Position numbers and translations under genes: made by a program. The notes beneath the pieces are model-generated. The model searched no databases. It saw only the letters and a program-made list of their open reading frames with translations, and had not been told where the DNA came from. Of a DNA stretch of 64,000 bases, positions 45,345 to 52,966 are shown in pieces. Each line of letters begins with the position of its first letter. Within the stretch, counting starts at the first letter, position 1. Origin of the DNA: GWF2-38-69 sp965228125 (lineage in GTDB: Bacteria; Verrucomicrobiota; Lentisphaeria; Victivallales; GWF2-38-69). The stretch is from the NCBI GenBank assembly GCA_965228125.1, contig OZ245791.1:1240001-1304000 (forward strand). Reading direction: 5' to 3'.

Positions 45345-46194
45345 GATCCGTGTGCTCTCTCTGCCTAACCAAAAAACTATTAAGCTCACAGCCCAAGTCT
45401 CTGGCTATAACCGGACATTTGATTTTGAGGAGGAAGAAAATATTTTTATCTACTTCGCTTAGAGTTTCATAATTTCCCTGCCCTTTTGAAATTATTAGAT
45501 CCGCCTCGTCAAATATATCTCTGAATTCAGAGGAACAACTGCTCAAGAGTGTCCCTGGCAATCCCGAACCATTACTTACAACTTTCATCATATCTGCCAG
45601 TCCGACCATCTGCGCATCTTCCATTAATACATCATTTAATATGGGTTTGCCTCTGACAGAAAAAGTAACCTTATCTTTGGGAAATTGACTTAGGAAAAGT
45701 TTATCAAACACTATTTCTCCCGCATTATCGCCGATATAAAGAATCTTTTCTGCTTTTTGAACTTCATACTTTAAAAGTTCCGAGGTTATATCTTTTGCGG
45801 AAAGGACTTTCTCTATATCGTCATGGATCGTTTTATTCGTGAAAGTATGGTTTGCTCCAAAATCTATCACATTTCCAGCCATGGCAAGCCGCATAGCCGT
45901 GTCAAAAGGGTCTGATGAATTTGAAACCATTTTGAAAAGGTCATCGTACAATCCCATTATGTACAAATTTGAATTTTTCTTTATATCTGCATAGGAATCA
46001 AATTCTCCATAATATCTCTCAAAGATATCAAGAACGCTTCTTGATATCTCAGGCGGAGAATCGGCAAAATCTGTATCTCCCAAAAGGTGAAGAACATCTT
46101 TCAACACCTTTTCATGATGAGCTTTATCTTTGCCTTTTAAGACCCTTAATGTCTGATTAATAAAGCATGGAATACATTCATAATAAGTTTTCAT
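45322..46194 (-). CDS. DUF89/ARMT1-like metal-dependent phosphatase
   Basis: 290-residue DUF89 protein. It opens with MKTYYECIPCFINQTLR (two Cys) and includes GNVIDFGAN, ILYIGDNAGEIVFDKLFL (metal-binding Asp/Asn) and the late LIISKGQGNYETLS. DUF89 proteins are cobalt/nickel/manganese-dependent phosphatases proposed to remove damaged sugar phosphates or similar metabolites. The substrate is unknown. It follows the NifX-like gene with a 12-base gap, so it belongs to the run. Confidence 0.88.
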   Translation of the reverse strand: MKTYYECIPCFINQTLRVLKGKDKAHHEKVLKDVLHLLGDTDFADSPPEISRSVLDIFERYYGEFDSYADIKKNSNLYIMGLYDDLFKMVSNSSDPFDTAMRLAMAGNVIDFGANHTFTNKTIHDDIEKVLSAKDITSELLKYEVQKAEKILYIGDNAGEIVFDKLFLSQFPKDKVTFSVRGKPILNDVLMEDAQMVGLADMMKVVSNGSGLPGTLLSSCSSEFRDIFDEADLIISKGQGNYETLSEVDKNIFFLLKIKCPVIARDLGCELNSFLVRQREHTDHDDGIRQ

Positions 46195-46206
46195 GTACTC
46201 TATTCT

Positions 46207-46545
46207 CTAATGGTCGCAGACATTAGCACCAGTCACAAGACTTCCATCAAGATAGGACTTTACTATAGAGTCAGGATCTTCGGACGAAGCTCCTGTGACC
46301 ACTTTTACATTGTTTGCAGCAAAAAGTTGCTGAGCTCTCATCCCCATCCCGCCTGAGATAATCACATTAACTCCAAGGTCTCCAAGCCATTTGGGCAAGA
46401 CTCCAGGTTCATGGGGCGGAGGGGTCTGCATTTTCTTCGATTTAATTGTTTTAGCTGCATCTTCAATTTCAAAAATAGCAAAAACTTCGCAATGTCCAAA
46501 GTGCATACAAAGTTTTCCCTCTGTTGTCGGAATAGCAATTTTCAT
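46207..46545 (-). CDS. NifX/NifB-like (MTH1175/ORP-type) cofactor-binding protein 2
   Basis: 112-residue dinitrogenase iron-molybdenum cofactor family protein. MKIAIPTTEGKLCMHFGHCEVFAIFEIED is the family start, with the FGHCEVFAIF signature and Cys/His ligands. VIISGGMGMRAQQLFAANNVKVVTG is the second half. This family holds the orange protein (which binds a Mo-Cu-S cluster) and NifX/NafY. It does not by itself mean nitrogen fixation: no nifHDK is in view. It ends in NVCDH. A 43-base gap separates it from the IscU-Mrp gene upstream. Confidence 0.92.
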   Translation of the reverse strand: MKIAIPTTEGKLCMHFGHCEVFAIFEIEDAAKTIKSKKMQTPPPHEPGVLPKWLGDLGVNVIISGGMGMRAQQLFAANNVKVVTGASSEDPDSIVKSYLDGSLVTGANVCDH

Positions 46546-46588
46546 TCAATTCTCCTTTAATGGTTTTTGTTTAGTTTTAAAAAAAAGC

Positions 46589-47821
46589 TTATATAAATTT
46601 TTCAACTATGCTCTTAAAGACATTTTTTAATTCAGTGCCAACCGTATCCACAAAAGGTCTACCTGAATCGCCTGAGACTACAATTTCAGCTTCAATTGGG
46701 ATCTTTCCTAAAAATGGGACCTTAAGTTCAGATGCCATTTTCTCTGCTCCGCCTTCGCTGAATATATTAGAAATTTCTCCACATTTGGGGCATTTGAAAC
46801 CGCTCATGTTTTCAATGACCCCTAATACCGGAAGATCGAGGCTATTGCAGAAACTTATTGATTTTCTTACATCATTTATCGCTACATTCTGAGGAGTAGT
46901 AACTACAACAGCTCCAGTTGGGTTTTTGATTAACTGGCAGACGCTCAAAGGCTCATCTCCTGTCCCAGGCGGACAGTCGATAATCAGATAGTCCAGGTCG
47001 CCCCATTTTACATCTTGTAAAAACTGCGTTATCATATTCATCTTCATAGGGCCTCTCCAGATAACAGGATCATTATGAGACTTCAGGAGAAATCCCACAG
47101 ACATTATTTTCAAAGAACCGATTGTTATCGGAAGAATATCTTCACCCTCACCGTAAAGCGTTGCACCGTGTACTCCTAACATAAGAGGAATGCTGGGCCC
47201 ATGAATATCCACATCGAGAATACCTACTTTTTTGCCTTCTGATGCCAGAACCGAAGCTATATTCACAGCTACAGTACTTTTGCCTACGCCTCCCTTGCCC
47301 GAAATAACGAGTATCTTATTTTTTATTTTTCCTAGCCTTCTATCCAGAAGCGTATTTTTATCACTTTCATAAAAACCCTGCTCAGATTTTCTAAGTTCGC
47401 ATTCTTCCTTATCGCACTTGCTGCAATCTTTATCCGAACTATCGCAAACATCTGCTTTCTTATTGCGGGATTGATAGTCTCTGACTGCTGCTTTCAAAGT
47501 GTTAATGGAAAGCAACGCACAATGTTTTGATTCCTCCGGGATATTCCCTGCTATACAAAGAATATCCTCGCGATCAAGCTTATCTATTGTGTCAATACTT
47601 GCGCCTTCTCCGATAAGAGCCCCGATACTGCCGCACTGAATAGAATGAGCACAGCCATCAGTAGTGTACGATGCTGCACATACTTTTCCATCCTCGATAA
47701 AAACCCAGAATTCCATAGTGTCACCGCATGGGCCCGTAATCCTGGCGTTACCATTGGCGCCTCTGAGAGGTCCGAAATTAATTGGTAGTTTCCTGCTGTT
47801 TGAAATTAAATTTTCGTCCAT
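46589..47821 (-). CDS. IscU/NifU-type scaffold domain fused to Mrp/NBP35 ATPase
   Basis: 410-residue fusion. The first ~115 residues are an IscU/NifU-N-like scaffold with three conserved cysteines: ITGPCGD (C32), TTDGCAHSI (C57) and SKHCALLSI (C101). A cysteine-rich linker follows (CDSSDKDCSKCDKEEC), then an Mrp/NBP35 ATPase: P-loop ISGKGGVGKST (~174-183), CPPGTGDE and the C-terminal GFKCPKCGE that binds a bridging cluster. It should assemble and hand over Fe-S clusters in one protein. Start taken at 47821 (GGGA site); the frame continues to 47833. It overlaps the MinD-type gene upstream by 16 bp. Confidence 0.93.
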   Translation of the reverse strand: MDENLISNSRKLPINFGPLRGANGNARITGPCGDTMEFWVFIEDGKVCAASYTTDGCAHSIQCGSIGALIGEGASIDTIDKLDREDILCIAGNIPEESKHCALLSINTLKAAVRDYQSRNKKADVCDSSDKDCSKCDKEECELRKSEQGFYESDKNTLLDRRLGKIKNKILVISGKGGVGKSTVAVNIASVLASEGKKVGILDVDIHGPSIPLMLGVHGATLYGEGEDILPITIGSLKIMSVGFLLKSHNDPVIWRGPMKMNMITQFLQDVKWGDLDYLIIDCPPGTGDEPLSVCQLIKNPTGAVVVTTPQNVAINDVRKSISFCNSLDLPVLGVIENMSGFKCPKCGEISNIFSEGGAEKMASELKVPFLGKIPIEAEIVVSGDSGRPFVDTVGTELKNVFKSIVEKFI

Positions 47822-48675
47822 AGTTTTTCCCATATATTTGTTATTTCTTTTACTGCTTTTCCCTTACCCCATTCAATAATGCTTTTGCCTGCAATTTGAG
47901 CCCGTGTTATTTCATTATCGTACGAGATACGCCCAAGCACAGTGGCGCCGACACCCTCTGAATCACGTTCAATAATTTCACTCATTTCAGGATTTATGTC
48001 ATGCTTATTTACGCAGACATAAAGAGGTATCCTGAAATGGGAAGCAAGTTCGGCAACCCTCTTAAGGTCGTGTTGCCCTGATAAAGTAGGTTCTGTTACA
48101 GCCATTACAGCGCCAGCACCTGTGATAGATGCAATGACAGGACAGCCAATACCTGGCGGGCCGTCAATCAACAACATGTTTGCCTTTATATTTTCAGCTA
48201 TCTTTTTTGCTTCGTTACGCACAACGCTTACAAGTTTGCCGGAATTTTCAGCAGCGATGCCAAGTTTAGCGTGAACCATAGGGCCAAAACGGGTATCTGA
48301 CACATACCATTCTCCGCAAAGACGGTCTTTCAACTCTATTGCGTTTACAGGGCAGAAGCAAGAACACACTCCACAACCTTCACAGTTTAAATGGTCGATG
48401 CAATATGTTCCTTTGTTACTTTTCATTACCGCTTCGAACCGGCATATTCTCATACATTCCCCACATCCGGCGCATTCATTCTGCTTTACTGTCGCTTCAT
48501 ATCCGCTGAAAAAGTTTTTTGTCTGTTTTATATCAGGAGACAAAATCAGGTGAAGGTCTGCGGCATCTACATCACAGTCGGCCAAAACGGCATTTTTCGC
48601 GAGTGCAGCAAATGCTGCGGTAATACTGGTCTTTCCTGTTCCGCCTTTTCCGCTTATTACCACTAACTCTTTCAT
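47806..48675 (-). CDS. MinD-type ATPase with double [4Fe-4S] ferredoxin insert 1
   Basis: 289-residue deviant-Walker ATPase. The P-loop ISGKGGTGKTS is at ~8-17. A ferredoxin insert carries two CX2CX2CX3C clusters (C68, C71, C74, C78 and C98, C101, C104, C108). The ATPase resumes with LLIDGPPGIGCPVIASI. ORP-cluster MinD proteins of sulfate reducers have the same layout; these couple ATP hydrolysis to metal-cluster work or electron transfer. It overlaps the radical SAM gene by 4 bp upstream and the IscU-Mrp gene by 16 bp downstream. Confidence 0.93.
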   Translation of the reverse strand: MKELVVISGKGGTGKTSITAAFAALAKNAVLADCDVDAADLHLILSPDIKQTKNFFSGYEATVKQNECAGCGECMRICRFEAVMKSNKGTYCIDHLNCEGCGVCSCFCPVNAIELKDRLCGEWYVSDTRFGPMVHAKLGIAAENSGKLVSVVRNEAKKIAENIKANMLLIDGPPGIGCPVIASITGAGAVMAVTEPTLSGQHDLKRVAELASHFRIPLYVCVNKHDINPEMSEIIERDSEGVGATVLGRISYDNEITRAQIAGKSIIEWGKGKAVKEITNIWEKLWTKI

Positions 48676-49622
48676 TTTTCATCACCCTTATTTATTTTGT
48701 AAAAAATTTTGCCTTCTCTTTCCTGAGAAACTAGAATCCCTTCTGAGCAAAGGTGTTCAACCATTTTGAGGGTTTCATTATAGTTTATTGAAAGGCTATC
48801 TGAGATATCCTTGCTTGTGCAGGGCCGTCTCATAAGGAGATTTATTACTATACTGGGGTCGATCGCAAAAATTTTTTCTTCATGCCCTTTCTTGAAATCT
48901 GCCACCGCTTCAACTTCGCCTGGAAAATATTTACATAATTCTTTCAGCTCTTTACGGGAAATCCCTGCTGCATAACTTTCGCATGGAGGCCTGGCAACTG
49001 TGTTTAACTGTGTTTTACGAGGATTGAGGCGTTTTATTATCTCCGCCAGTTGCTTTATATGTTCTTCTTGGATTGAAGAACCTTTCAACAAGAAAACTTC
49101 AAGCCACGTTTCACCTTTGAATTCTTTAATAAAAAGCTCAATTCCAGATACAACTTGTTCAAAGGATAATTCTTTGCAAGGACGATTTATGTACTCAAAC
49201 ATTTCTTGATTCCCTGCATCAAGGGAAGGAACCACTATATCGGCATCCATTAGAGCCTTTCTGACTTCAGGCTTCCAGAGCATAGACCCATTTGTTAATA
49301 CTGCTACAGGTTTATCTGTGACTTCCTTGATTTTTTCTATGATTTCTCCGATACGGCTGTACAATGTTGGTTCGCCGGAACCTGACAAAGTTATATAATC
49401 AACTATGCAATTTTCTTTGAGTTTTTTCTTAATATCTGAGATTATTTCTTCAAGGGGAAAATATTCTCTTACTTCTGTAGTTTTATTGGTAGTGTTTCCA
49501 AGTTGACAGTAAATGCAATTAAAAGAACATGTCTTATAGGGAACCAGATCTACACCCAAAGAGTATCCTAGTCTGCGGGAAGGAACAGGGCCAAACACAT
49601 GGTTCACTGCCATCTTATTCAT
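48672..49622 (-). CDS. radical SAM protein with C-terminal winged-helix-like domain
   Basis: 316-residue radical SAM enzyme. SAM-cluster cysteines are C32, C36, C39 (KTCSFNCIYCQ), followed by a glycine-rich SGSGEPTLYS loop. The C-terminal ~70 residues (NLLMRRPCTSKDISDSLSINYNETLKMVEHLCSEG) look like a winged helix. The overall type matches the uncharacterised radical SAM proteins recorded with MinD/NifX genes in anaerobes. The ATG at 49622 follows AGGGAAGGGGAG and overlaps the previous gene by 8 bp. It is sandwiched between the two MinD-Fd genes, so it probably acts on the same cluster or carrier. Confidence 0.9.
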   Translation of the reverse strand: MNKMAVNHVFGPVPSRRLGYSLGVDLVPYKTCSFNCIYCQLGNTTNKTTEVREYFPLEEIISDIKKKLKENCIVDYITLSGSGEPTLYSRIGEIIEKIKEVTDKPVAVLTNGSMLWKPEVRKALMDADIVVPSLDAGNQEMFEYINRPCKELSFEQVVSGIELFIKEFKGETWLEVFLLKGSSIQEEHIKQLAEIIKRLNPRKTQLNTVARPPCESYAAGISRKELKELCKYFPGEVEAVADFKKGHEEKIFAIDPSIVINLLMRRPCTSKDISDSLSINYNETLKMVEHLCSEGILVSQEREGKIFYKINKGDEK

Positions 49623-50484
49623 TTCTCCCCTTCCCTGTTTTAACATTTGTTTTTATGTAATCTAACATTCTTACCAGCATGCTTTGCACAATAGGCACGG
49701 TACTTACAAGAGTCTTTCCTCTGGAATAAGCCTCGGCAATATCTCTTGATTCTGGAATCCTTAATAAAACAGGGATTAATTCATTTTGGCAGTAAGCATC
49801 TACTCTGTCATCTCCGGAGTCAGAACGGTTCAATATAACAGCAAACGGAATATTTAATTGCCTTACTGTTTCTACTGCCAGTTTCAGGTCGTTAAGTCCG
49901 AATGGAGTAGGTTCCGTTACCAATAAGACAAAATCTGCGTCTTTTACCGCTGCTATCATAGGGCAAGAAGTCCCCGGAGGGCAATCAATAATTGTAATTC
50001 CAGACGGAGAAATATGTTTTTTAACAGCTCTTATTAATGGTGGAGACATGGCATGCCCGACATTCATTTTCCCCTGAAATAAATGTATGCTTCCGCATAG
50101 TGACGAGCTTATTGTTCCTATTGAAACTTTTTTTTCTGACAGCGCCCCTGTCGGACATATTCTTAGGCATCCTCCGCAGCTATGGCAGAGTTCGGGGAAT
50201 ATCATTGGCCCTGAAGGAAGCGATACGATAGCGTTAAAACGGCATATTTTTGAACATGCCCCGCATGCATTGCATTTGGTATTGTCCGCTTCTGGAATGA
50301 ATACCATTACTTCTTCTCTTTTTATTTCTTTCGAATCCAAAAATATATCGCAATTGGGTTCTTCTACATCACAATCAAGAAGATATACCGGCGTAGAAGC
50401 TATCAGGGAAAGAGAAACAGAGAATGTTGTTTTCCCTGTACCGCCTTTGCCGGAAGCTAGTGCAATTGTTATAGGATTTCCCAT
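49615..50484 (-). CDS. MinD-type ATPase with double [4Fe-4S] ferredoxin insert 2
   Basis: 289-residue paralogue of the protein encoded at 47806. P-loop ASGKGGTGKTT at 10-20, double ferredoxin insert (C71, C74, C77, C81 and C100, C103, C106, C110), then IIDCPPGTSCPMIAAV. The two paralogues have equal length and domain order but clearly different sequence, suggesting a heterodimer like ORP3/ORP4. It overlaps the radical SAM gene by 8 bp and starts 3 bases after the NifX-like gene. Confidence 0.93.
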   Translation of the reverse strand: MGNPITIALASGKGGTGKTTFSVSLSLIASTPVYLLDCDVEEPNCDIFLDSKEIKREEVMVFIPEADNTKCNACGACSKICRFNAIVSLPSGPMIFPELCHSCGGCLRICPTGALSEKKVSIGTISSSLCGSIHLFQGKMNVGHAMSPPLIRAVKKHISPSGITIIDCPPGTSCPMIAAVKDADFVLLVTEPTPFGLNDLKLAVETVRQLNIPFAVILNRSDSGDDRVDAYCQNELIPVLLRIPESRDIAEAYSRGKTLVSTVPIVQSMLVRMLDYIKTNVKTGKGRNE

Positions 50485-50487
50485 TTT

Positions 50488-50850
50488 TCACATCCAATGT
50501 CCTTCCACATCGGCTCCAGATGCAAGCTTTAACTTCTCATCAAGTAAATCGTCAATCGCTTCTTTAACTGTTCCGTTTTCTTTAAGATATAGTTTTACTT
50601 TGGAATTGCTTAGGACACGAAAAGCCTTCGGCCCGCAGTGCCCTGTGATTATACAATCAGCTTGGGTATTTAAAACATTTTGTGCAGTCTGGATTCCGGC
50701 ACCCTGCGCGGCATTTAAGTTTTGTATGTTATCCATGATTGAAAAGGTGCTCGTATCGCTTTCATATATAACGAAATACCTTGCACGGCCAAACCTTGGA
50801 TCTATCTGAGAATCCATACTGTTGCCTTGAGCAGAAATTGCTATTTTCAT
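50488..50850 (-). CDS. NifX/NifB-like (MTH1175/ORP-type) cofactor-binding protein 1
   Basis: 120-residue dinitrogenase iron-molybdenum cofactor family protein. It starts MKIAISAQGNSMDSQIDPRFGRARYFVIYE, with the family core DPRFGRARYF, and includes ADCIITGHCGPKAFRVL, which holds Cys and His. Compared with the one at 46207 it has GHCG in the second half rather than FGHC near the start. The frame is open to 51015, but the ATG at 50850 is the family start. It directly precedes the second MinD-type gene. Confidence 0.92.
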   Translation of the reverse strand: MKIAISAQGNSMDSQIDPRFGRARYFVIYESDTSTFSIMDNIQNLNAAQGAGIQTAQNVLNTQADCIITGHCGPKAFRVLSNSKVKLYLKENGTVKEAIDDLLDEKLKLASGADVEGHWM

Positions 50851-50890
50851 ATAATATCTCCAGTTATTTATTGTTAAATTTATATATGGT

Positions 50891-51115
50891 TTATCCCCTG
50901 ACCATTCTTGTCCCACATTCAGGGCATACATTGGCACTGCAAGGCTGTCCTGCAATATGAGGAATTTTATGGGTGCACTTCGGACAGATGCAAAACCCTC
51001 CCGGCCCTGCAGCAAAAGGGCCTCTTATTCTGCCACCTCCTACTCCGGCACGGCCTCGGCCTCCTCCTCTAACTGACCCCATTCCATTTGGCCCTGTCCC
51101 GTCTCTTCCTGGCAT
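50891..51115 (-). CDS. DUF5320-like glycine-rich/zinc-ribbon protein
   Basis: 74 residues. The start MPGRDGTGPNGMGSVRGGGRGRA is a Gly/Arg-rich segment of the DUF5320 type. It is followed by a zinc ribbon (CPKC...CSANVCPECG). Such proteins commonly accompany NifX/MinD clusters in anaerobes, and their role is unknown. Start has an AGAGGAGG site. It sits between the DUF134 and NifX-like genes with 16- and 40-base gaps. Confidence 0.85.
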   Translation of the reverse strand: MPGRDGTGPNGMGSVRGGGRGRAGVGGGRIRGPFAAGPGGFCICPKCTHKIPHIAGQPCSANVCPECGTRMVRG

Positions 51116-51131
51116 AGCATACCTCCTCTTT

Positions 51132-51605
51132 CTAAAGTGTTATTTCTTTCCCCCTTACGCGTCGTCTGCATTGTCCAGGGTTATATGCGAACTCTTGTCG
51201 CAATATGGTCTTAATTATAGAATCGTCATTCCCGCATTCGGGGCATTTTTGAATATCACTTGCATTTGTTTCCCATTTGTAGCCGCATTTAGGGCATTCA
51301 TGTTTTTCGAAAAGCAGTTTCTCGCTCAGTCCGTTGATACAAATGGCTTTGCCATTTAAAATCGCGTCAACTATTTTTTTGTGAGCCGAGTTAATTATAT
51401 TTCCAAAAGTTTGACGGGAAATTCCCATCTTTTCAGCAGCATCTGCCTGGTATAGCAAATCAAAATCAGCTAACTTCAGAGCCTCAAGTTCGTCAGGAGT
51501 CAACACAACTTCTTCAAGTTCACATAACGGAATTCCTCTTGGTTTAAAATATTTAACTTTCGCTTCGGTTGATATTTTTCGGCATCTGAAAGGTCTTGGA
51601 GCCAT
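51132..51605 (-). CDS. DUF134 putative DNA-binding regulator
   Basis: 157-residue DUF134 protein. The N-terminus MAPRPFRCRKI is followed by a sigma-70-region-4-like helix-turn-helix (DELEALKLADFDLLYQADAAEKMGISRQTFGNII). The C-terminus carries a zinc ribbon (CPKCGYKWE...CPECGND). It is the first gene of the leftward run and lies beside the divergent C_GCAxxG_C_C gene, with a near-palindrome between them. It is the probable local regulator; this is inference from domain and position. Confidence 0.88.
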   Translation of the reverse strand: MAPRPFRCRKISTEAKVKYFKPRGIPLCELEEVVLTPDELEALKLADFDLLYQADAAEKMGISRQTFGNIINSAHKKIVDAILNGKAICINGLSEKLLFEKHECPKCGYKWETNASDIQKCPECGNDDSIIKTILRQEFAYNPGQCRRRVRGKEITL

Positions 51606-51660
51606 TTTCGCTTTCCTTTTGTCGCATTAGTTTTATATTTTGAACAGTTTTCTATAAACG

Positions 51661-51680
51661 ATATTAGCATATGCCAATAT
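51661..51680. promoter_or_regulatory. 20-bp near-palindrome, candidate operator
   Basis: ATATTAGCAT at 51661-51670 and ATGCCAATAT at 51671-51680 form a 10+10 palindrome with a single mismatched pair (A/C at the sixth position). Its core is GCATATGC. It lies in the 111-bp divergent region between the DUF134 gene and the C_GCAxxG_C_C gene, 36 bases from the latter's ATG. A dimeric regulator bound here could control both directions. Confidence 0.6.
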
Positions 51681-51716
51681 TAAATCAAAGAGTTTTTACG
51701 AAAAAGGATTGATAAA

Positions 51717-52166
51717 ATGAATAAAATAAGTAAATCTGAATGTTATTTTTTAGAAGGGTATGCCTGCTCCCAAGCAGTTCTTATGTCATTTGCCGAAGAA
51801 TCAGGGATTGACATCGAAACTGCAAAAAGAATATCATCCACATTCGGAGGCGGAATGGGAAGGCTCAGGAAGACTTGCGGCGCGCTTACAGGCGCTTTTA
51901 TGGTAATCGGACTAAAATACGGAAATACAATACCTAATGACATGAAAACAAAACTAGACTCTTACGGTATGGTCAGGAATTTGGCTGAAAGATTCAGAGA
52001 AAAACATGGCACAACCGAATGCAAAGAACTCTTAATCAAATATGCAAATAAGGACGCTGTCGAAGCCAGAGAGCACCACAAAATGATTTGCAATTCCCTG
52101 GTCAAAGACGCTGTTCGATTTCTTTCCGATATTATTTCTGAAAATGACAACAACAAAACAGTATAA
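51717..52166 (+). CDS. C_GCAxxG_C_C family redox protein
   Basis: 149-residue member of the C_GCAxxG_C_C family (Pfam-level). Motifs in order: CYFLEGYACSQAVLM, FGGGMGRLRKTCGALTGAFMV, and a late CKELL...MICNSLV. The conserved Cys set suggests a metal- or redox-active site. Function unknown, but members often occur beside redox and metal-cluster genes in anaerobes. It is divergent from the DUF134 operon. Confidence 0.9.
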   Translation: MNKISKSECYFLEGYACSQAVLMSFAEESGIDIETAKRISSTFGGGMGRLRKTCGALTGAFMVIGLKYGNTIPNDMKTKLDSYGMVRNLAERFREKHGTTECKELLIKYANKDAVEAREHHKMICNSLVKDAVRFLSDIISENDNNKTV

Positions 52167-52191
52167 AAAGAAAAGAATCCCCCCTAAATGA

Positions 52192-52944
52192 CTAGTGAAT
52201 AACCCAGCCGCCATTAACGTCTATAGTAGCGCCTGTTATGTAATCAGAATCATCTGACACTAAAAACTTAACTAACTTTCCCACATCATCGCCGACACCC
52301 AACCGCTTTAGAGGAATATTATTTTCAACCCACCCCTCATCTATTGCAACTTGTCCAAGCATATCTGTAACAATTCTCCCAGGAGTTATGGCATTTGCTG
52401 TAATATTATATTTGCCAAGCTCATATGCTAACCCTTTTGTCAAGCCCAGCATCCCTGCTTTCGATGATATGTAATCAACGCCAACTACCACTCCTCCCAT
52501 TCTTGCGCATACAGAAGAAATATTGATAATTTTCCCTTTCATCTGCTTTATCATGTGTGGAACGACAGCTTTAGAACAATAAAATGCCCCTGTTAGATTA
52601 ATAGAAATAACCTGGTTCCATTGTTCTATCGAGATGTCAGTTATCAAGGAGCGCCGCCCATTTTTGACCATCGCAATGCCTGCATTGTTGACTAAAGCGT
52701 CTATACGGCCAAAACGGGATATGACTTGATCAACCATTTTTTCTACTTCATCGTAACGTGATACATCACATTGAAGAGGTATAACAGAAGAGTTTTTGAT
52801 TTTCTCCAATTCTGATTTCGCGGCTTTCAAGTTCTCTTCAGATCTTGCGCATATAACAACATCATGCTTCTTCCCGCATAAGTTTTTGGCAATGTTTTTC
52901 CCGATCCCTTGTGTCCCTCCAGTAATAATAACAACTTTTGACAT
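52192..52944 (-). CDS. short-chain dehydrogenase/reductase (FabG-like)
   Basis: 250-residue NAD(P)-dependent reductase. Cofactor loop ITGGTQGIGKNIA (~7-19), NNAG at LVNNAGIA, catalytic Ser in NISSVCARMGG and YxxxK (VDYISSKAG). The end DYITGATIDVNGGWVIH is the usual FabG C-terminus. The start at 52944 is the family ATG; the frame stays open upstream into the propeller gene. It lies 22 bases after the secreted repeat protein's stop. FabG-like in sequence, but not next to fab genes. Confidence 0.92.
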   Translation of the reverse strand: MSKVVIITGGTQGIGKNIAKNLCGKKHDVVICARSEENLKAAKSELEKIKNSSVIPLQCDVSRYDEVEKMVDQVISRFGRIDALVNNAGIAMVKNGRRSLITDISIEQWNQVISINLTGAFYCSKAVVPHMIKQMKGKIINISSVCARMGGVVVGVDYISSKAGMLGLTKGLAYELGKYNITANAITPGRIVTDMLGQVAIDEGWVENNIPLKRLGVGDDVGKLVKFLVSDDSDYITGATIDVNGGWVIH

Positions 52945-52966
52945 AATTCGCTCTCTTAACAACTTA

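Noticed and set aside
46207..50850. Nitrogen-fixation cluster suggested by NifX-, NifU- and NifS-like names
   Set aside because: No nifHDK, nifEN or nifB; these families are widespread in non-fixing anaerobes.
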